Shown here piece by piece: positions 47,011-56,500 of a stretch of 64,000 nucleotides of DNA. Source of the DNA: Aeromonas sp. RU39B (lineage in GTDB: Bacteria; Pseudomonadota; Gammaproteobacteria; Enterobacterales; Aeromonadaceae); NCBI RefSeq assembly GCF_900156095.1, contig NZ_FTMJ01000016.1, positions 1 to 64,000 on the forward strand, given 5' to 3'. Position numbers and translations under genes: made by a program. Each line of letters starts with the position of its first letter. Within the stretch, counting starts at the first letter, position 1. The notes under the pieces are model-generated. The model was given only the letters and a program-made list of their open reading frames with translations, did no database searches and was not told where the DNA came from.

Positions 47011-47075
47011 TCAAAATTTTTGATGAGTTGATCCAGAATCACTCGCTAACAATGTGCGCTTGGTCACACTATTAT
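47011..47075 (+). promoter_or_regulatory. LysR-type box and promoter, copy B
   Basis: TCAA-N5-TTGA (47011-47023) is centred exactly 53 bp before the -10 TATTAT (47070-47075), with CTAACA 18 bp upstream of the -10 as the -35-like element. The spacing is identical to copy A and to the pirin promoter. Confidence 0.72.
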
Positions 47076-47081
47076 GACCTC

Positions 47082-47267
47082 ACTGCTTCGGAGAGCACAG
47101 CAATCGACCAGAAATTCGCTGTTGTTATAGAGAAAAATGTCGGAAACGAGTTCCGATGACTCTGAGTGAGGCAACAACATTTTTGAATGGTCTCTAGGCA
47201 AGGATGCATTGCAAGAAAGCACAGAACGCTTTCGACAATGACTAAGACACCTAAGAGAGATGAAAGT
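47082..47267 (+). ncRNA. Structured 5' leader, copy B
   Basis: This leader has the same length as in copy A. The GTCGGAA stem pairs with TTCCGAT (47139-47157), where a C-to-T change leaves a G-U pair. The next stem (47158-47172) has one mismatch, and the third keeps six pairs (GAAAGC/GCTTTC, 47215-47233). CAACATTTTTGAAT is at 47175-47188. Confidence 0.5.
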
Positions 47268-47591
47268 ATGAAAAAGCAAATCGCAATCGCCCTGCTGGGC
47301 CTGATGGGTTCCGTCGCTGCCAACGCCGCTGTACCGGCTGATCTGCACGTGGTTCCGGGTTCCCTGTTTGTAAACTGGCAGGCTCAAGCCGCTTCCAGCG
47401 TCAAGCCGGGTGACCGCATCGAAGTGCGCGGTTTTAACGGCGACGTGATCGCCTCAGCCCAAGCCGATGCCAGCGGTCGTCAAGTCATCAGCCTGCCGCG
47501 CAGCGCTCAAGGCAATCTGACTGTGACTGTCGGCGACGAAAGCAGTGATCTGCGCGTGCCGTACACCCTCGGCCAAGGCCGTCAAGGCTAA
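47268..47591 (+). CDS. Small exported protein, copy B
   Basis: A 107-residue near-identical duplicate of the gene at 45989, with the same signal peptide and length. It has Asp25 and Arg96 in place of Asn and Gln. Coding and non-coding parts are equally conserved, which suggests recent duplication or gene conversion, with the whole transcript under constraint or too young to diverge. The family is not recognised. Confidence 0.8.
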   Translation: MKKQIAIALLGLMGSVAANAAVPADLHVVPGSLFVNWQAQAASSVKPGDRIEVRGFNGDVIASAQADASGRQVISLPRSAQGNLTVTVGDESSDLRVPYTLGQGRQG

Positions 47592-47660
47592 GTGTGCTGA
47601 CGGGGCTGGCAAACGGCCAGCTCCCGCCATCGACATGACCGGTATGACCCAATGGGTATC

Positions 47661-47708
47661 CGGTCATCTGTCGCAGCCGAAGCCAGGGTGGCTGACGACA
47701 GATGATCG
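47661..47708 (+). ncRNA. Long 3' hairpin, copy B
   Basis: CGGTCATCTGTCG pairs with CGACAGATGATCG, with one G-U wobble relative to copy A, plus the inner CAGCC/GGCTG. Nearly all differences from copy A are in the loop, as expected for a kept stem. Confidence 0.65.
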
Positions 47709-47782
47709 CTCGAGTAGGAGTTGTCTCCCGCGCCAGATATCTGTGTAGTAGCAATGCCTTACGTTATTCCATAGTCGTTTTG

Positions 47783-47808
47783 ACCGGAGCCCTGCTCCGG
47801 TTTTTTTA
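47783..47808 (+). terminator. Terminator, copy B
   Basis: ACCGGAGC/GCTCCGGT stem with a 3-nt loop and a run of seven T residues. It abuts the 3' end of the LysR gene on the other strand. Confidence 0.9.
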
Positions 47809-48720
47809 TTTCAGCTTGCTACCACCGGGCGTGTTCCACAGTTTGGGAATTTCGCGTACCAGCCAGCTTTTGGCCTTGCCCATCACATCTCGTCGCCAGG
47901 CGAGGATCACCGTAACTTGATGACGATACTCAGGGCTGATGACGCGCAGGCGTCCGGCATCGATATCTTCCTGCACCCAGCGCTGCGGCATGGTGCCAAT
48001 CCCAAGGCCCGCCAGCAGGGCATCGCGTTTCTCGCCCATGGTACTGACCGTCAGGCGCGGCTGCTTGTCGAGCAGGCGATAGGTCAGCGCCGGTTTGCGC
48101 AGGGCGGTATCGGCGATGGCGATGGCCCGATAGCGGCGCAGCGTATCGTCGGCCAGCGGCTCCGGCTCGTTGTGCAGTGGGTGGTCGGGGTGGGCAACAT
48201 AGAGCATCACCTCTTTGAACAGCTCCTGATATTTGCTGCCGTGCATCACCAGATCCGGGTTGAGGGTCGAGATCAGCAGATCGGCGCGGCCATCTTCCAG
48301 GCACTCCCAGCTGCCTGCCAGCACCTCGGCACGAAAACGCAACCTTGTATCGGTATGCTGTGCCAGTCGCTCGACTAATGGATAGAGCTCGGGGATAGCA
48401 ACCACCGCATCGACGGCCACTGTAATATCGGTCTCCCAGCCACGAGCCAATGCCCGGGTCTCTCCCACCAGATGTTCGGCGGCTTCGAGCAGCACGCGGC
48501 CACGCTCCAGCAGCATCCGCCCGGCTGCAGTAAACTTGGTGCGATGGCCGCTGCGATCAAACAGCACGGCATCCAGTTCATCTTCCAGTTTCTGCACCGT
48601 GTAGCTCAGTGCCGATGGCACCTTGCCCAGCTCCTCGGCGGCGGCGGCAAAACTGCCACGACGATCAATGGCATCCAGCACCCGGATCGCTTCCAGGGTT
48701 AATGCTCGCTCTTTTCCCAT
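47806..48720 (-). CDS. yhaJ: YhaJ-like LysR transcriptional regulator
   Basis: A 304-residue LysR regulator. The N-terminal winged helix is almost identical to E. coli YhaJ (AIDRRGSFAAAAEELG, VPSALSYTVQKLEDELD, LFDRSGHRTKFT), and the effector domain keeps LLDKQPRLTVST and the final AKSWLVREIPKLWN. YhaJ activates yqjF and yhaK in response to aromatic or quinol-type compounds made from nitrotoluenes. Here the gene diverges from a pirin and a YqjF homologue. A TCAA-N5-TTGA box 13 bp before its own ATG would also allow self-repression. Confidence 0.9.
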   Translation of the reverse strand: MGKERALTLEAIRVLDAIDRRGSFAAAAEELGKVPSALSYTVQKLEDELDAVLFDRSGHRTKFTAAGRMLLERGRVLLEAAEHLVGETRALARGWETDITVAVDAVVAIPELYPLVERLAQHTDTRLRFRAEVLAGSWECLEDGRADLLISTLNPDLVMHGSKYQELFKEVMLYVAHPDHPLHNEPEPLADDTLRRYRAIAIADTALRKPALTYRLLDKQPRLTVSTMGEKRDALLAGLGIGTMPQRWVQEDIDAGRLRVISPEYRHQVTVILAWRRDVMGKAKSWLVREIPKLWNTPGGSKLK

Positions 48721-49036
48721 TGAATCCTGCCTTCAATTTTTTTGAATCACTAAGCCAGATTATCTCGATAACAATGCACCACAGCAGCCACTATTATGAG
48801 CTCATTGCTTCACGAAGCATAGCAGAGCCCCGAAATACCTTGGTTTTATTGGGGGTTAGGCTAGCGAAGAGAGAGACAACGCTCTTTCTAATCAGGCACA
48901 ACATTTTTGAATAGATTTACGGTCAAGATGCTGAATTGTCACCACTCAGTGCCGTAATACAGACAGATAAATCGGGGGCTGGGCCGCAATGCTAATGGGC
49001 TGGCAGTCATCCCGACCGAAAGAAAAGGAGCCTCAC
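48721..49036. promoter_or_regulatory. yhaJ/pirin divergent region with third copy of the promoter and leader
   Basis: TCAA-N5-TTGA (48733-48745) is centred 53 bp before the -10 TATTAT (48792-48797), and ATAACA is the -35-like element. The leader begins with TGCTT/AAGCA (48806-48819), a hairpin at the same place as in the small-protein leaders but with different paired bases. CAACATTTTTGAAT recurs at 48899-48912. The rest of the 316-bp region is less similar to copies A and B. Confidence 0.7.
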
Positions 49037-49723
49037 ATGTTTGCCATGAGACCAGCACAAGATCGCGGACGAGCCAACTTCGGCTGGCTGGATGCGCGTC
49101 ACAGCTTCTCCTTCGGCCACTACTATGACCCCAAGTGGATGGGGCATTCGGTCCTGCGGGTCATCAATGACGACCACGTGGCGCCGGGTGGCGGTTTTGC
49201 CACTCACCCGCACGCCAACATGGAGATTTTGACCTGCGTGTTGAAAGGAACCATCGAGCATCGCGACAGTCTCGGCAATATCGAGCAGATCCCGGCCGGT
49301 GAGTTTCAGCTGATGAGTGCCGGTTCGGGGATTCGTCATAGCGAATACAACCCCTCCGACAGCGAAGTGCTGGAGCTGCTGCAGATCTGGATCGAGCCGG
49401 ATCAGCACAATACCCAGCCCGGTTATCAGCAAAAGTGCATGAATAACCGGCCGGGGATGGTATTGGTCGCCTCGCCGGATGGCGCTGATGACTCGTTCCT
49501 CATTCGCCAGCAGGCCCGGGTTTGGCGTCTGCAGCTGGCCGAAGGAGAGTCTGTTGAATGGTTGCTGCAGGGCCGTCACGGTTATCTGCATCAGATTTCA
49601 GGTGAGCTGATCGCTTCTGGTCAGCATGCCCAGCCCGGCGACGGGGTGCTCAGTCGCGATGAAACCAAGTGGGAGCTCACGGCCACGTCTGCCAGTGTTG
49701 CCCTGTTATTTGACCTGCCGTGA
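49037..49723 (+). CDS. Pirin family protein
   Basis: A 228-residue bicupin of the pirin/YhaK/YhhW group. The metal-binding set is complete: His57 and His59 (THPHANMEI), His101 and Glu103 (GIRHSEYNP). Some pirins have quercetinase-like or redox-sensing roles. E. coli YhaK lacks the HPH motif, so this protein is more YhhW-like in its metal site while holding the YhaK position. The ATG at 49037 follows AAGGAG. It is transcribed with yqjF. Confidence 0.87.
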   Translation: MFAMRPAQDRGRANFGWLDARHSFSFGHYYDPKWMGHSVLRVINDDHVAPGGGFATHPHANMEILTCVLKGTIEHRDSLGNIEQIPAGEFQLMSAGSGIRHSEYNPSDSEVLELLQIWIEPDQHNTQPGYQQKCMNNRPGMVLVASPDGADDSFLIRQQARVWRLQLAEGESVEWLLQGRHGYLHQISGELIASGQHAQPGDGVLSRDETKWELTATSASVALLFDLP

Positions 49724-49739
49724 TGACAAGGAAATGAAT

Positions 49740-50132
49740 ATGAAGACCATTAATGATTCTGCACTGCTGCTGGGCCGCCTCCTGCTGACCCTGCTCTATA
49801 TCTCTGCCGGCTGGGGCAAGATCGCCGGTTATGCTGCGACCCAGGGCTATATGGAGGCCATGGGTGTTCCGGGTGCCATGCTGCCGCTGGTGATCCTGCT
49901 TGAACTGGGCGGCGGTCTGGCGATCTTGTTCGGTCTGTTCACCCGCAGCCTGTCGGTGTTTATGGCCGGCTTTACCCTGATTGCCGCCTACCTGTTCCAT
50001 TATCAGCCTGCCGAACAGATGCAGATGATGATGTTCTGGAAGGACGTGTCGATTGCCGGCGGCTTCCTGGCCCTGATGGCGGCAGGTCCCGGTGCATTCA
50101 GCATCGACAGCAAGCTGGGACGCAACTGGTAA
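49740..50132 (+). CDS. yqjF: DoxX-family membrane protein YqjF
   Basis: A 130-residue membrane protein with four hydrophobic segments. It closely follows E. coli YqjF (YISAGWGKIAGYAATQGYMEAMGVPG, LPLVILLELGGGLAILFGL, GPGAFSID). YqjF is the classical output of YhaJ-mediated detection of aromatic breakdown products. The ATG at 49740 has AAGGA at good spacing; an ATG 6 bp earlier is too close to it. It lies 16 bp after the pirin gene. Confidence 0.92.
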   Translation: MKTINDSALLLGRLLLTLLYISAGWGKIAGYAATQGYMEAMGVPGAMLPLVILLELGGGLAILFGLFTRSLSVFMAGFTLIAAYLFHYQPAEQMQMMMFWKDVSIAGGFLALMAAGPGAFSIDSKLGRNW

Positions 50133-50165
50133 CATCCTGTTTTACAAGTTGTTCCCACTCAAAAT

Positions 50166-50191
50166 GCCGGAGCTCATGCTCCGGCTTTTTT
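50166..50191 (+). terminator. Terminator after yqjF
   Basis: GCCGGAGC/GCTCCGGC perfect 8-bp stem with a 4-nt loop and six T residues. Confidence 0.92.
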
Positions 50192-50247
50192 GCATCTGGC
50201 GTCTCAATCGCTGACAATCCCGTCATTGCCTTCGCTGGGGATTGCTC

Positions 50248-53200
50248 ATGTTCACCCTTTATCACTCCAATCAGCTCGATGTGCTCAAGTCACTGCTGGT
50301 CGCCCTTATCCGGCGCGCGCCACTGACCGATCCATTTGCCCGCGAACAGATCCTGGTGCAAAGCCCCGGCATGGCCCAGTGGCTCCGGCTGGAGTTGGCG
50401 CGTGAGTTTGGTATCGCCGCCAACCTCGATTTCCCGCTACCCGCCAGCTTTATCTGGCAGATGTTTACCCAGGTGCTGGCCGATGTGCCGGCGCACAGCC
50501 CCTACAACAAAGAGGGGATGGCCTGGCAGTTGATGATGATCCTGCCAGACATGCTGGATCGCCCCGAGTTTGAGCCGCTGCGCGGTTATCTCTCGCCGGA
50601 TGGTGCCGCGCCGGAGCAGGTTCGGCTGTGGCAGCTGTGCCAGAAGGTTGCGGATCTGTTCGACCAATATCTGGTCTATCGTCCTGACTGGATTGAGGGG
50701 TGGGAGCGCGGCGAAGGGTTACCCGCAGAATTGAGTGAAGTGAGTGGACAAGCCTGGCAACCCGAATTGTGGCGGGAGCTGGTGGCGCGCACGCTGGCGC
50801 TGGCCGATAGCGGCTATCACCGCGCCAATCTCTATGAAGAGTTTATTCAGACCCTGCAAAGCGGCGCGCCGCTGCCGGGCAGTCTGCCGGATCGGGTCTT
50901 TGTGTTTGGCATCTCGGCCTTGCCGCCGCGTTATGTGGATGCGTTGGCGGCACTCGGCCAGCGCTGCGAGGTGCACCTGTTTGTCACCAACCCCTGTCGC
51001 TACTACTGGGGGGATCTGCTCGATCGCAAAACCATGGCGCGGCTAGAGCGAAAGCTCAAGCCCGGCACCGATCTCGAGACCCTGCAGGGAGAAGCCAATC
51101 CGCTGCTCGCCTCAATGGGTAAACTCGGTCGTGACTATCTCTATCAGTTGATGGATCTCTCCCCCCCCGAAGTGGAGGCATTTGTCGATATCGAGGAGGA
51201 CTCCCTGCTGCATCGCCTGCAAGCCGACGTGCTGGAGCAGCGCGAGCGGGGACGGGATCTGACAAATCCAGACTCGAGCCGCCATAAAACGCCCCTCTCT
51301 TTAGATGATGACAGCCTGCAGATCCACGCCTGCCATAGCCCGGTGCGCGAGTTGGAGGTGCTGCATGATCGTCTGCTCGATCTGTTTGAACGCCGCCCAG
51401 ATCTGACACCGAAAGATGTGGTGGTGATGATGCCGGACGTGGCCGGTTATGCCCCCTTTATTCAGGCGGTGTTTGGTGCTCGCGGCCAGATCCCGTTCTC
51501 CATCTCGGATCGGGCGGCCAGCCAGGAGAGCCCGCTGCTGCAAAGTTTCCTCGCCCTGCTCGGCTTGCCGCAGCAGCGGCTGGGGGCAGGAGAGCTGCTC
51601 TCGCTGCTGGAAGTCCCTGCCGTATTGCGCCGCTTTGAGCTCTCTGACGGTGAGTTTGACACCCTACGCAGCTGGGTGCAGGAGAGCGGCATCCGCTGGG
51701 GACTCGATGATCACTACCCCGAGCGCTTTGGCCTGCCGGCGCTCAGTGGCAACTCCTGGCTGTTTGGCCTGCGCCGCATGTTGCTCGGCTACGCCATGGG
51801 GGAAGGGGAGCCGGTGGCCGGCATTCTGGCCTATCCCCACATTGAAGGGCAGCAGGGGGTGACACTGGGCAAACTGGCGGCCTTTGTCGATGCGTTAGCC
51901 GGATTCTTGCCACAGCTCGAGCAGCCGCGCCCGCTGACCCGCTGGCACGAATTGCTGCTGGCCCTGCTCGATGCCTTTTATGCCCCGGACGAGGACGAAG
52001 AGCGCCATATCCAGCTGATCCGTGACACCTTAATCCAGTGGCAGGAGACGCTCTCGGATTGCCGCTTTGCCGAGGCGGTGACGCCCGCCTTACTGAAAGA
52101 TGTGCTGGGACAACGGCTGGCGGCGCAGCGCTCGAGTCAGCGTTTCCTGGCCGGTCAGGTCAACTTCTGTACCCTGATGCCGATGCGCTCGATTCCGTTT
52201 CGGCAGGTTTGCCTGCTGGGGATGAACGACGGCGCCTACCCGCGCTCGATTGCCCCCATGGGGTTTGATCTGATGGCGCTGGCCGGTCGGCGTGGCGATC
52301 GTTCGCGCCGTGATGATGACCGTTACCTGTTTCTTGAAGCGCTGCTCAGTGCTCAGGATGGCCTCTATATCAGCTATCAGGGGCGCAGTGTGCAGGATAA
52401 CAGTGAGCGCGAACCCTCGGTGCTGCTGGCCGAACTGCTCGATTACTGCCGCCAGGGTTATCGGTTGGCAGGGGATGAGACGCTGAGCGATGACGACTCC
52501 GGCAAGCGCTTGATGGCCCATCTGGTGACCGAGCACCCGCTCACCCCTTATAGCCGCGACTACTTCTTTGCCCGTGATCCGCGCCTGTTTACCTATGCCG
52601 CCGACTGGTTGCCGGCGCTCACGCCCCAGGTCGGCGCCAATGCGTTTCAACGTGGCGAGCTGCCGCTGCCGCCCGAGTGGCAGGAGGGCGAATTGGAGCT
52701 GGCCGAGCTGCTGCGCTTTTACCGCAATCCGCCCCGCTATTTTCTCAACCGCCGCTTGCGGGTCTGGTTCGAGCAGCAGGATCTGCATCTGGAGGAGAGC
52801 GAACCGTTTAGCCTCGATGGATTGGAGAATTACGATCTCAAATCCCGCCTGCTGCAAGCGCACCTCGATGAAGGGGGCAGTGAGCGTCAGCGCGAGTTGC
52901 TCAGACTGGAAGGGAGGTTGCCACAAAGCTGGTTCGGGCCACTGCTGGTCGATGATCTCGATGCCAATATGGCGGCGCTGGCCGAGCGGATCGCGCCCCT
53001 TCGCGGTGAGCGGCGCAGCGTCGAGATTGATATCAGCCTGCCCCAAGGTCGCCTGCTCGGTTGGCTCGACCTAGAAGGAGAGGCGCAGCTCATCACCAAA
53101 CCGGGCAGCCTGCACGGCCGTGATTTCCTGCAAGCGTGGCTGTGCCACCTCTGCCTGTGTCAGAGCGATGCCCCGGCCGCCACTATTTTGCTCGATCAAA

Positions 53201-53544
53201 GCAACAACTGGCGCTGGCCGGTGTTAACGCCCAGCGAGGCGCGCCACTATCTGGAGGCGCTGGTGGCTGACTGGCTGGCCGGGATGCGCCGCCCCTTGCC
53301 ACTGCTGCCCAAGAGTTGCTGGAAGTGGGTCGAGGCCCACCTCAAATCCCCTGATGATCCGGATAAAGCCATCAATAGCCTGAGTGAGGGATTTAGCGGA
53401 ACGTATCAGGTTGGCGGCGACGTGGACGACCCCTACGTGGCGCGCTGTTTCCCCGAGTTGGATGAGGAGTTGGTCAGCCGTATGACGACGCTGGCCGAGC
53501 AACACCTGCTGCCAGTCCGGCAGGCGATGGAGGCGTTTGAGTAA
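50248..53544 (+). CDS. recC: Exodeoxyribonuclease V gamma chain RecC
   Basis: A 1098-residue subunit of RecBCD, slightly shorter than in E. coli. It begins FTLYHSNQLDVLKSLL and contains QSPGMAQWLRLELA, FVFGISALPPRY, FCTLMPMRSIPFRQVCLLGMNDG and the C-terminal PVLTPSEARHYL, all typical of RecC. It holds the inactive helicase fold that reads Chi and splits the strands. The ATG at 50248 is used; a TTG lies two codons earlier. The gene joins recB directly by a TAATG overlap. Confidence 0.94.
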   Translation: MFTLYHSNQLDVLKSLLVALIRRAPLTDPFAREQILVQSPGMAQWLRLELAREFGIAANLDFPLPASFIWQMFTQVLADVPAHSPYNKEGMAWQLMMILPDMLDRPEFEPLRGYLSPDGAAPEQVRLWQLCQKVADLFDQYLVYRPDWIEGWERGEGLPAELSEVSGQAWQPELWRELVARTLALADSGYHRANLYEEFIQTLQSGAPLPGSLPDRVFVFGISALPPRYVDALAALGQRCEVHLFVTNPCRYYWGDLLDRKTMARLERKLKPGTDLETLQGEANPLLASMGKLGRDYLYQLMDLSPPEVEAFVDIEEDSLLHRLQADVLEQRERGRDLTNPDSSRHKTPLSLDDDSLQIHACHSPVRELEVLHDRLLDLFERRPDLTPKDVVVMMPDVAGYAPFIQAVFGARGQIPFSISDRAASQESPLLQSFLALLGLPQQRLGAGELLSLLEVPAVLRRFELSDGEFDTLRSWVQESGIRWGLDDHYPERFGLPALSGNSWLFGLRRMLLGYAMGEGEPVAGILAYPHIEGQQGVTLGKLAAFVDALAGFLPQLEQPRPLTRWHELLLALLDAFYAPDEDEERHIQLIRDTLIQWQETLSDCRFAEAVTPALLKDVLGQRLAAQRSSQRFLAGQVNFCTLMPMRSIPFRQVCLLGMNDGAYPRSIAPMGFDLMALAGRRGDRSRRDDDRYLFLEALLSAQDGLYISYQGRSVQDNSEREPSVLLAELLDYCRQGYRLAGDETLSDDDSGKRLMAHLVTEHPLTPYSRDYFFARDPRLFTYAADWLPALTPQVGANAFQRGELPLPPEWQEGELELAELLRFYRNPPRYFLNRRLRVWFEQQDLHLEESEPFSLDGLENYDLKSRLLQAHLDEGGSERQRELLRLEGRLPQSWFGPLLVDDLDANMAALAERIAPLRGERRSVEIDISLPQGRLLGWLDLEGEAQLITKPGSLHGRDFLQAWLCHLCLCQSDAPAATILLDQSNNWRWPVLTPSEARHYLEALVADWLAGMRRPLPLLPKSCWKWVEAHLKSPDDPDKAINSLSEGFSGTYQVGGDVDDPYVARCFPELDEELVSRMTTLAEQHLLPVRQAMEAFE

Positions 53545-56500
53545 TGTCCAAGACCCTGGAAACCCTGCGTTTTCCCCTGTTTGGCGAGCGTTTGATCGAA
53601 GCCTCCGCCGGGACGGGCAAAACCTACACCATCGCCGGTCTCTATCTGCGTCTGCTGCTCGGGCATGGCCCTGCGGATGACGAGGGGCAGCCCACGGCAT
53701 TTGCCCGGCCGCTCAATGTGACCGAGATCCTGGTGGTGACCTTTACCGAAGCGGCGACTGCCGAGCTGCGTGGCCGGATCCGGGCCCGCATCCACGAGGC
53801 GCGGCTGGCTTTTTTGCGCGGCCAGAGCAGCGATGCGCTGCTGGCCCAACTGCTGGCCGAAGTCCCTGACCATGAGCAGGCTGCCCGCCTGTTGCTGGCC
53901 GCCGAGCGGCAGATGGATGAGGCGGCGGTCTTTACCATCCACGGTTTTTGCCAGCGGATGCTTAAAAGCAATGCCTTCGAGTCAGGCGCGCTGTTTGAGA
54001 GCGAGTTTGTGACCGACGATGGTCAATTGCGCTTGCAGGCGGTCAGTGACTATTGGCGCAGCGATTTTTATCCCGTCGGTGAGTCGCTGGCGCGGGCCCT
54101 GCGCGCCGAATGGAAGAGCCCGAGCGCGCTGCTGTCGGCCATCAATGGCTGGCTCGATAATTCGGAGCTCGAGATATTGCCAGCGCTCGATGCTGCGAGT
54201 TTAACCGAGCACCACGAGCGCGAAATGGCGCGGGTGGCGGCGGTCAAGGCCGCCTGGCTGGCTAATCTGGATGCGGTTCGTGCCCAAACTGAGAAGCAGA
54301 TCAGCCGTTACACCGGGAAAAATTTCGAAGGGTGGCTTGAGAAGATCGGCCAGTGGGCCAGCGATCCACAGCATGGCTATGCGCTGCCCGACCCGCTCGG
54401 GCGCTTTGCCCTGTCGGTGCTGCGTGATGCGCGCGCCAAAAATGGCAAAGAGCCGGATCTGCCGCTGTTTTCTGCCATTGACGATCTGGTCAACCGCCCT
54501 CCGTCAATCGCTGAGCGGGTGTTGCAACGCGCCGCCCATGACGTGAAGCAGCGGATGCAGCAAGCCAAGCAGGATGCCTATCTGCTCTCGTTCTCCGATC
54601 TGTTGGGGGATCTTGATCAGGCGCTCGACTCGCCACTGGGCGAGCGGCTCAAAGAGCGCATTCGCGGCAGCTATCGGGTGGCGATGATCGATGAATTTCA
54701 GGATACCGACCCGCAGCAGTACCGTATTTTTCACGCGCTGTATGGCGGGCGCAGTGACACGGCGCTGCTGATGATCGGTGACCCCAAGCAGGCCATCTAC
54801 GGGTTTCGTGGCGCCGACATCTTCACCTACATTCAGGCGCGGCGAAATGTAAGCGATCACTACACGCTGGGACGAAACTGGCGCTCGAGCCAGCCGCTGG
54901 TGACGGCGGTGAACGCCCTGTTTGAGCGGGCACGGGCCCCCTTCATCTTCGATGCGGATATTCCGTTTCTGCCGGTCGCGGCGCAGGGGAAAGCGCACAC
55001 CTTGCAAGTTGAGGGACAGGACGCACCGGCGCTCTGTTGCTGGTGGCTCGATGAGGCGCCGACCGTTAATCGCACCACCTATCAGGCACGCATGGCCAAT
55101 GCCACCGCCAACGAAATCCACCGTCTGCTGACCCTGGCACAAGCCGGGCAGGCGATGATCGGTGAGACGCCGGTACGCCCCGGCGACATTGCCGTGCTGG
55201 TGCGAACCGGTAACGAAGGGCGCATGATCCAGCAAACCCTGGCCCGCCTTGGCATCGCGTCTGTGTATCTCTCCAACCGCGAAAGCGTGCTGGAGAGCAC
55301 CGAGGCCCGTGAGATTCTGCTGATCCTGCAGGCCTGTTTGCAGCCGGGAGATGAGCGGGCGCTGCGCTCGGCGCTCGCCACCGCCCTGTTTGATCTCGAT
55401 GCCCGGGCGCTCGATGAGTTCAGCAGTGACGAGACCTTGTGGGAAGCCACGGTGCAGGAGTTTCAGGAGTATCGCCGGCTGTGGCTGCGCCACGGCGTGC
55501 TGGCGATGCTGCGCGCCCTGCTGCATCGCCGTCAGCTAGCGTCCCGCTTGCTCGGCGCGGCCTGGGGTGAGCGACGACTTACCAACTACCTGCATCTGGC
55601 CGAGTTGTTGGAGCAGACGGCCAGTGAACTGGACGGGGAGTTCGCCCTGCTGCGCTGGTTGGGCGAGGCGATTGCAAAGCCGGCGGGTCAGGCCGAGGAG
55701 CAGGTGCTACGCCTTGAGTCCGAGCGCAAGCTGGTGCAGATCGTCACTATCCACAAATCCAAAGGGCTGGAGTACCCGCTGGTGTTCCTGCCTTTTATCT
55801 GCAATTACCGCAAAAACGAGACGCCGCTTTATCACGACAATGGCCGCACCCTGCTCGATTTAAGCTACTCCGAAGATGCTCTCGAGCAAGCCGAGCGCGA
55901 GCGGCTGGCCGAAGATCTGCGCCTGCTCTATGTGGCGCTGACTCGCGGCGTTTACGCCACCTGGCTTGGACTGGCGCCGCTGCGGGCGGGCAACGGGAAA
56001 TCGGCCATCACCGATCTGCACCAGACCGCCATCGGCTATCTGCTGCAGCAAGGGGTGGAAGGGGAGTCCGAGGCGATGAAGCAAGCGCTCGACCAACTGG
56101 TAGCCAGTGTGCCGGCAGTGACGGTAGGTGCGCCGCCACTGCAGCGTCCGGAGGATCCCTATATTGAATCGACCGATGAACCGGGCGAGCCGCAGGTGCG
56201 CCAGTTTGCCGGTCAGATTGAACGCGACTGGTGGGTGAGCTCCTACTCGGCGCTGGCCACTTCCCACGGCGGCGGTCATGAACGCGGCGTGCTGGCCACA
56301 CCGGGCTTTGATGCCGACGCCGCCGGTGAGCAGGGCAGCGCGCCGGAAAACGAGCGCACCATCTTCACCTTCCCGCGCGGGGCGCGTCCCGGCACCTTGC
56401 TGCACACCCTGTTTGAAGAGTTGGCGTTTGCCGATGTGCTCAACCCGGCGTGTGACGAGCCGGTGACGCAGCGTATTGCTACCTTGCTGGGTCAGGCCGG

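Larger units (their letters stand above)
47001..47810 (+). repeat. Tandem duplication, copy B
   Basis: This is the second unit of the duplication described at 45722. It keeps the promoter layout, leader, gene, 3' hairpin and terminator. Differences fall mainly in loops, at wobble-compatible stem positions and at synonymous codons. Confidence 0.9.
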
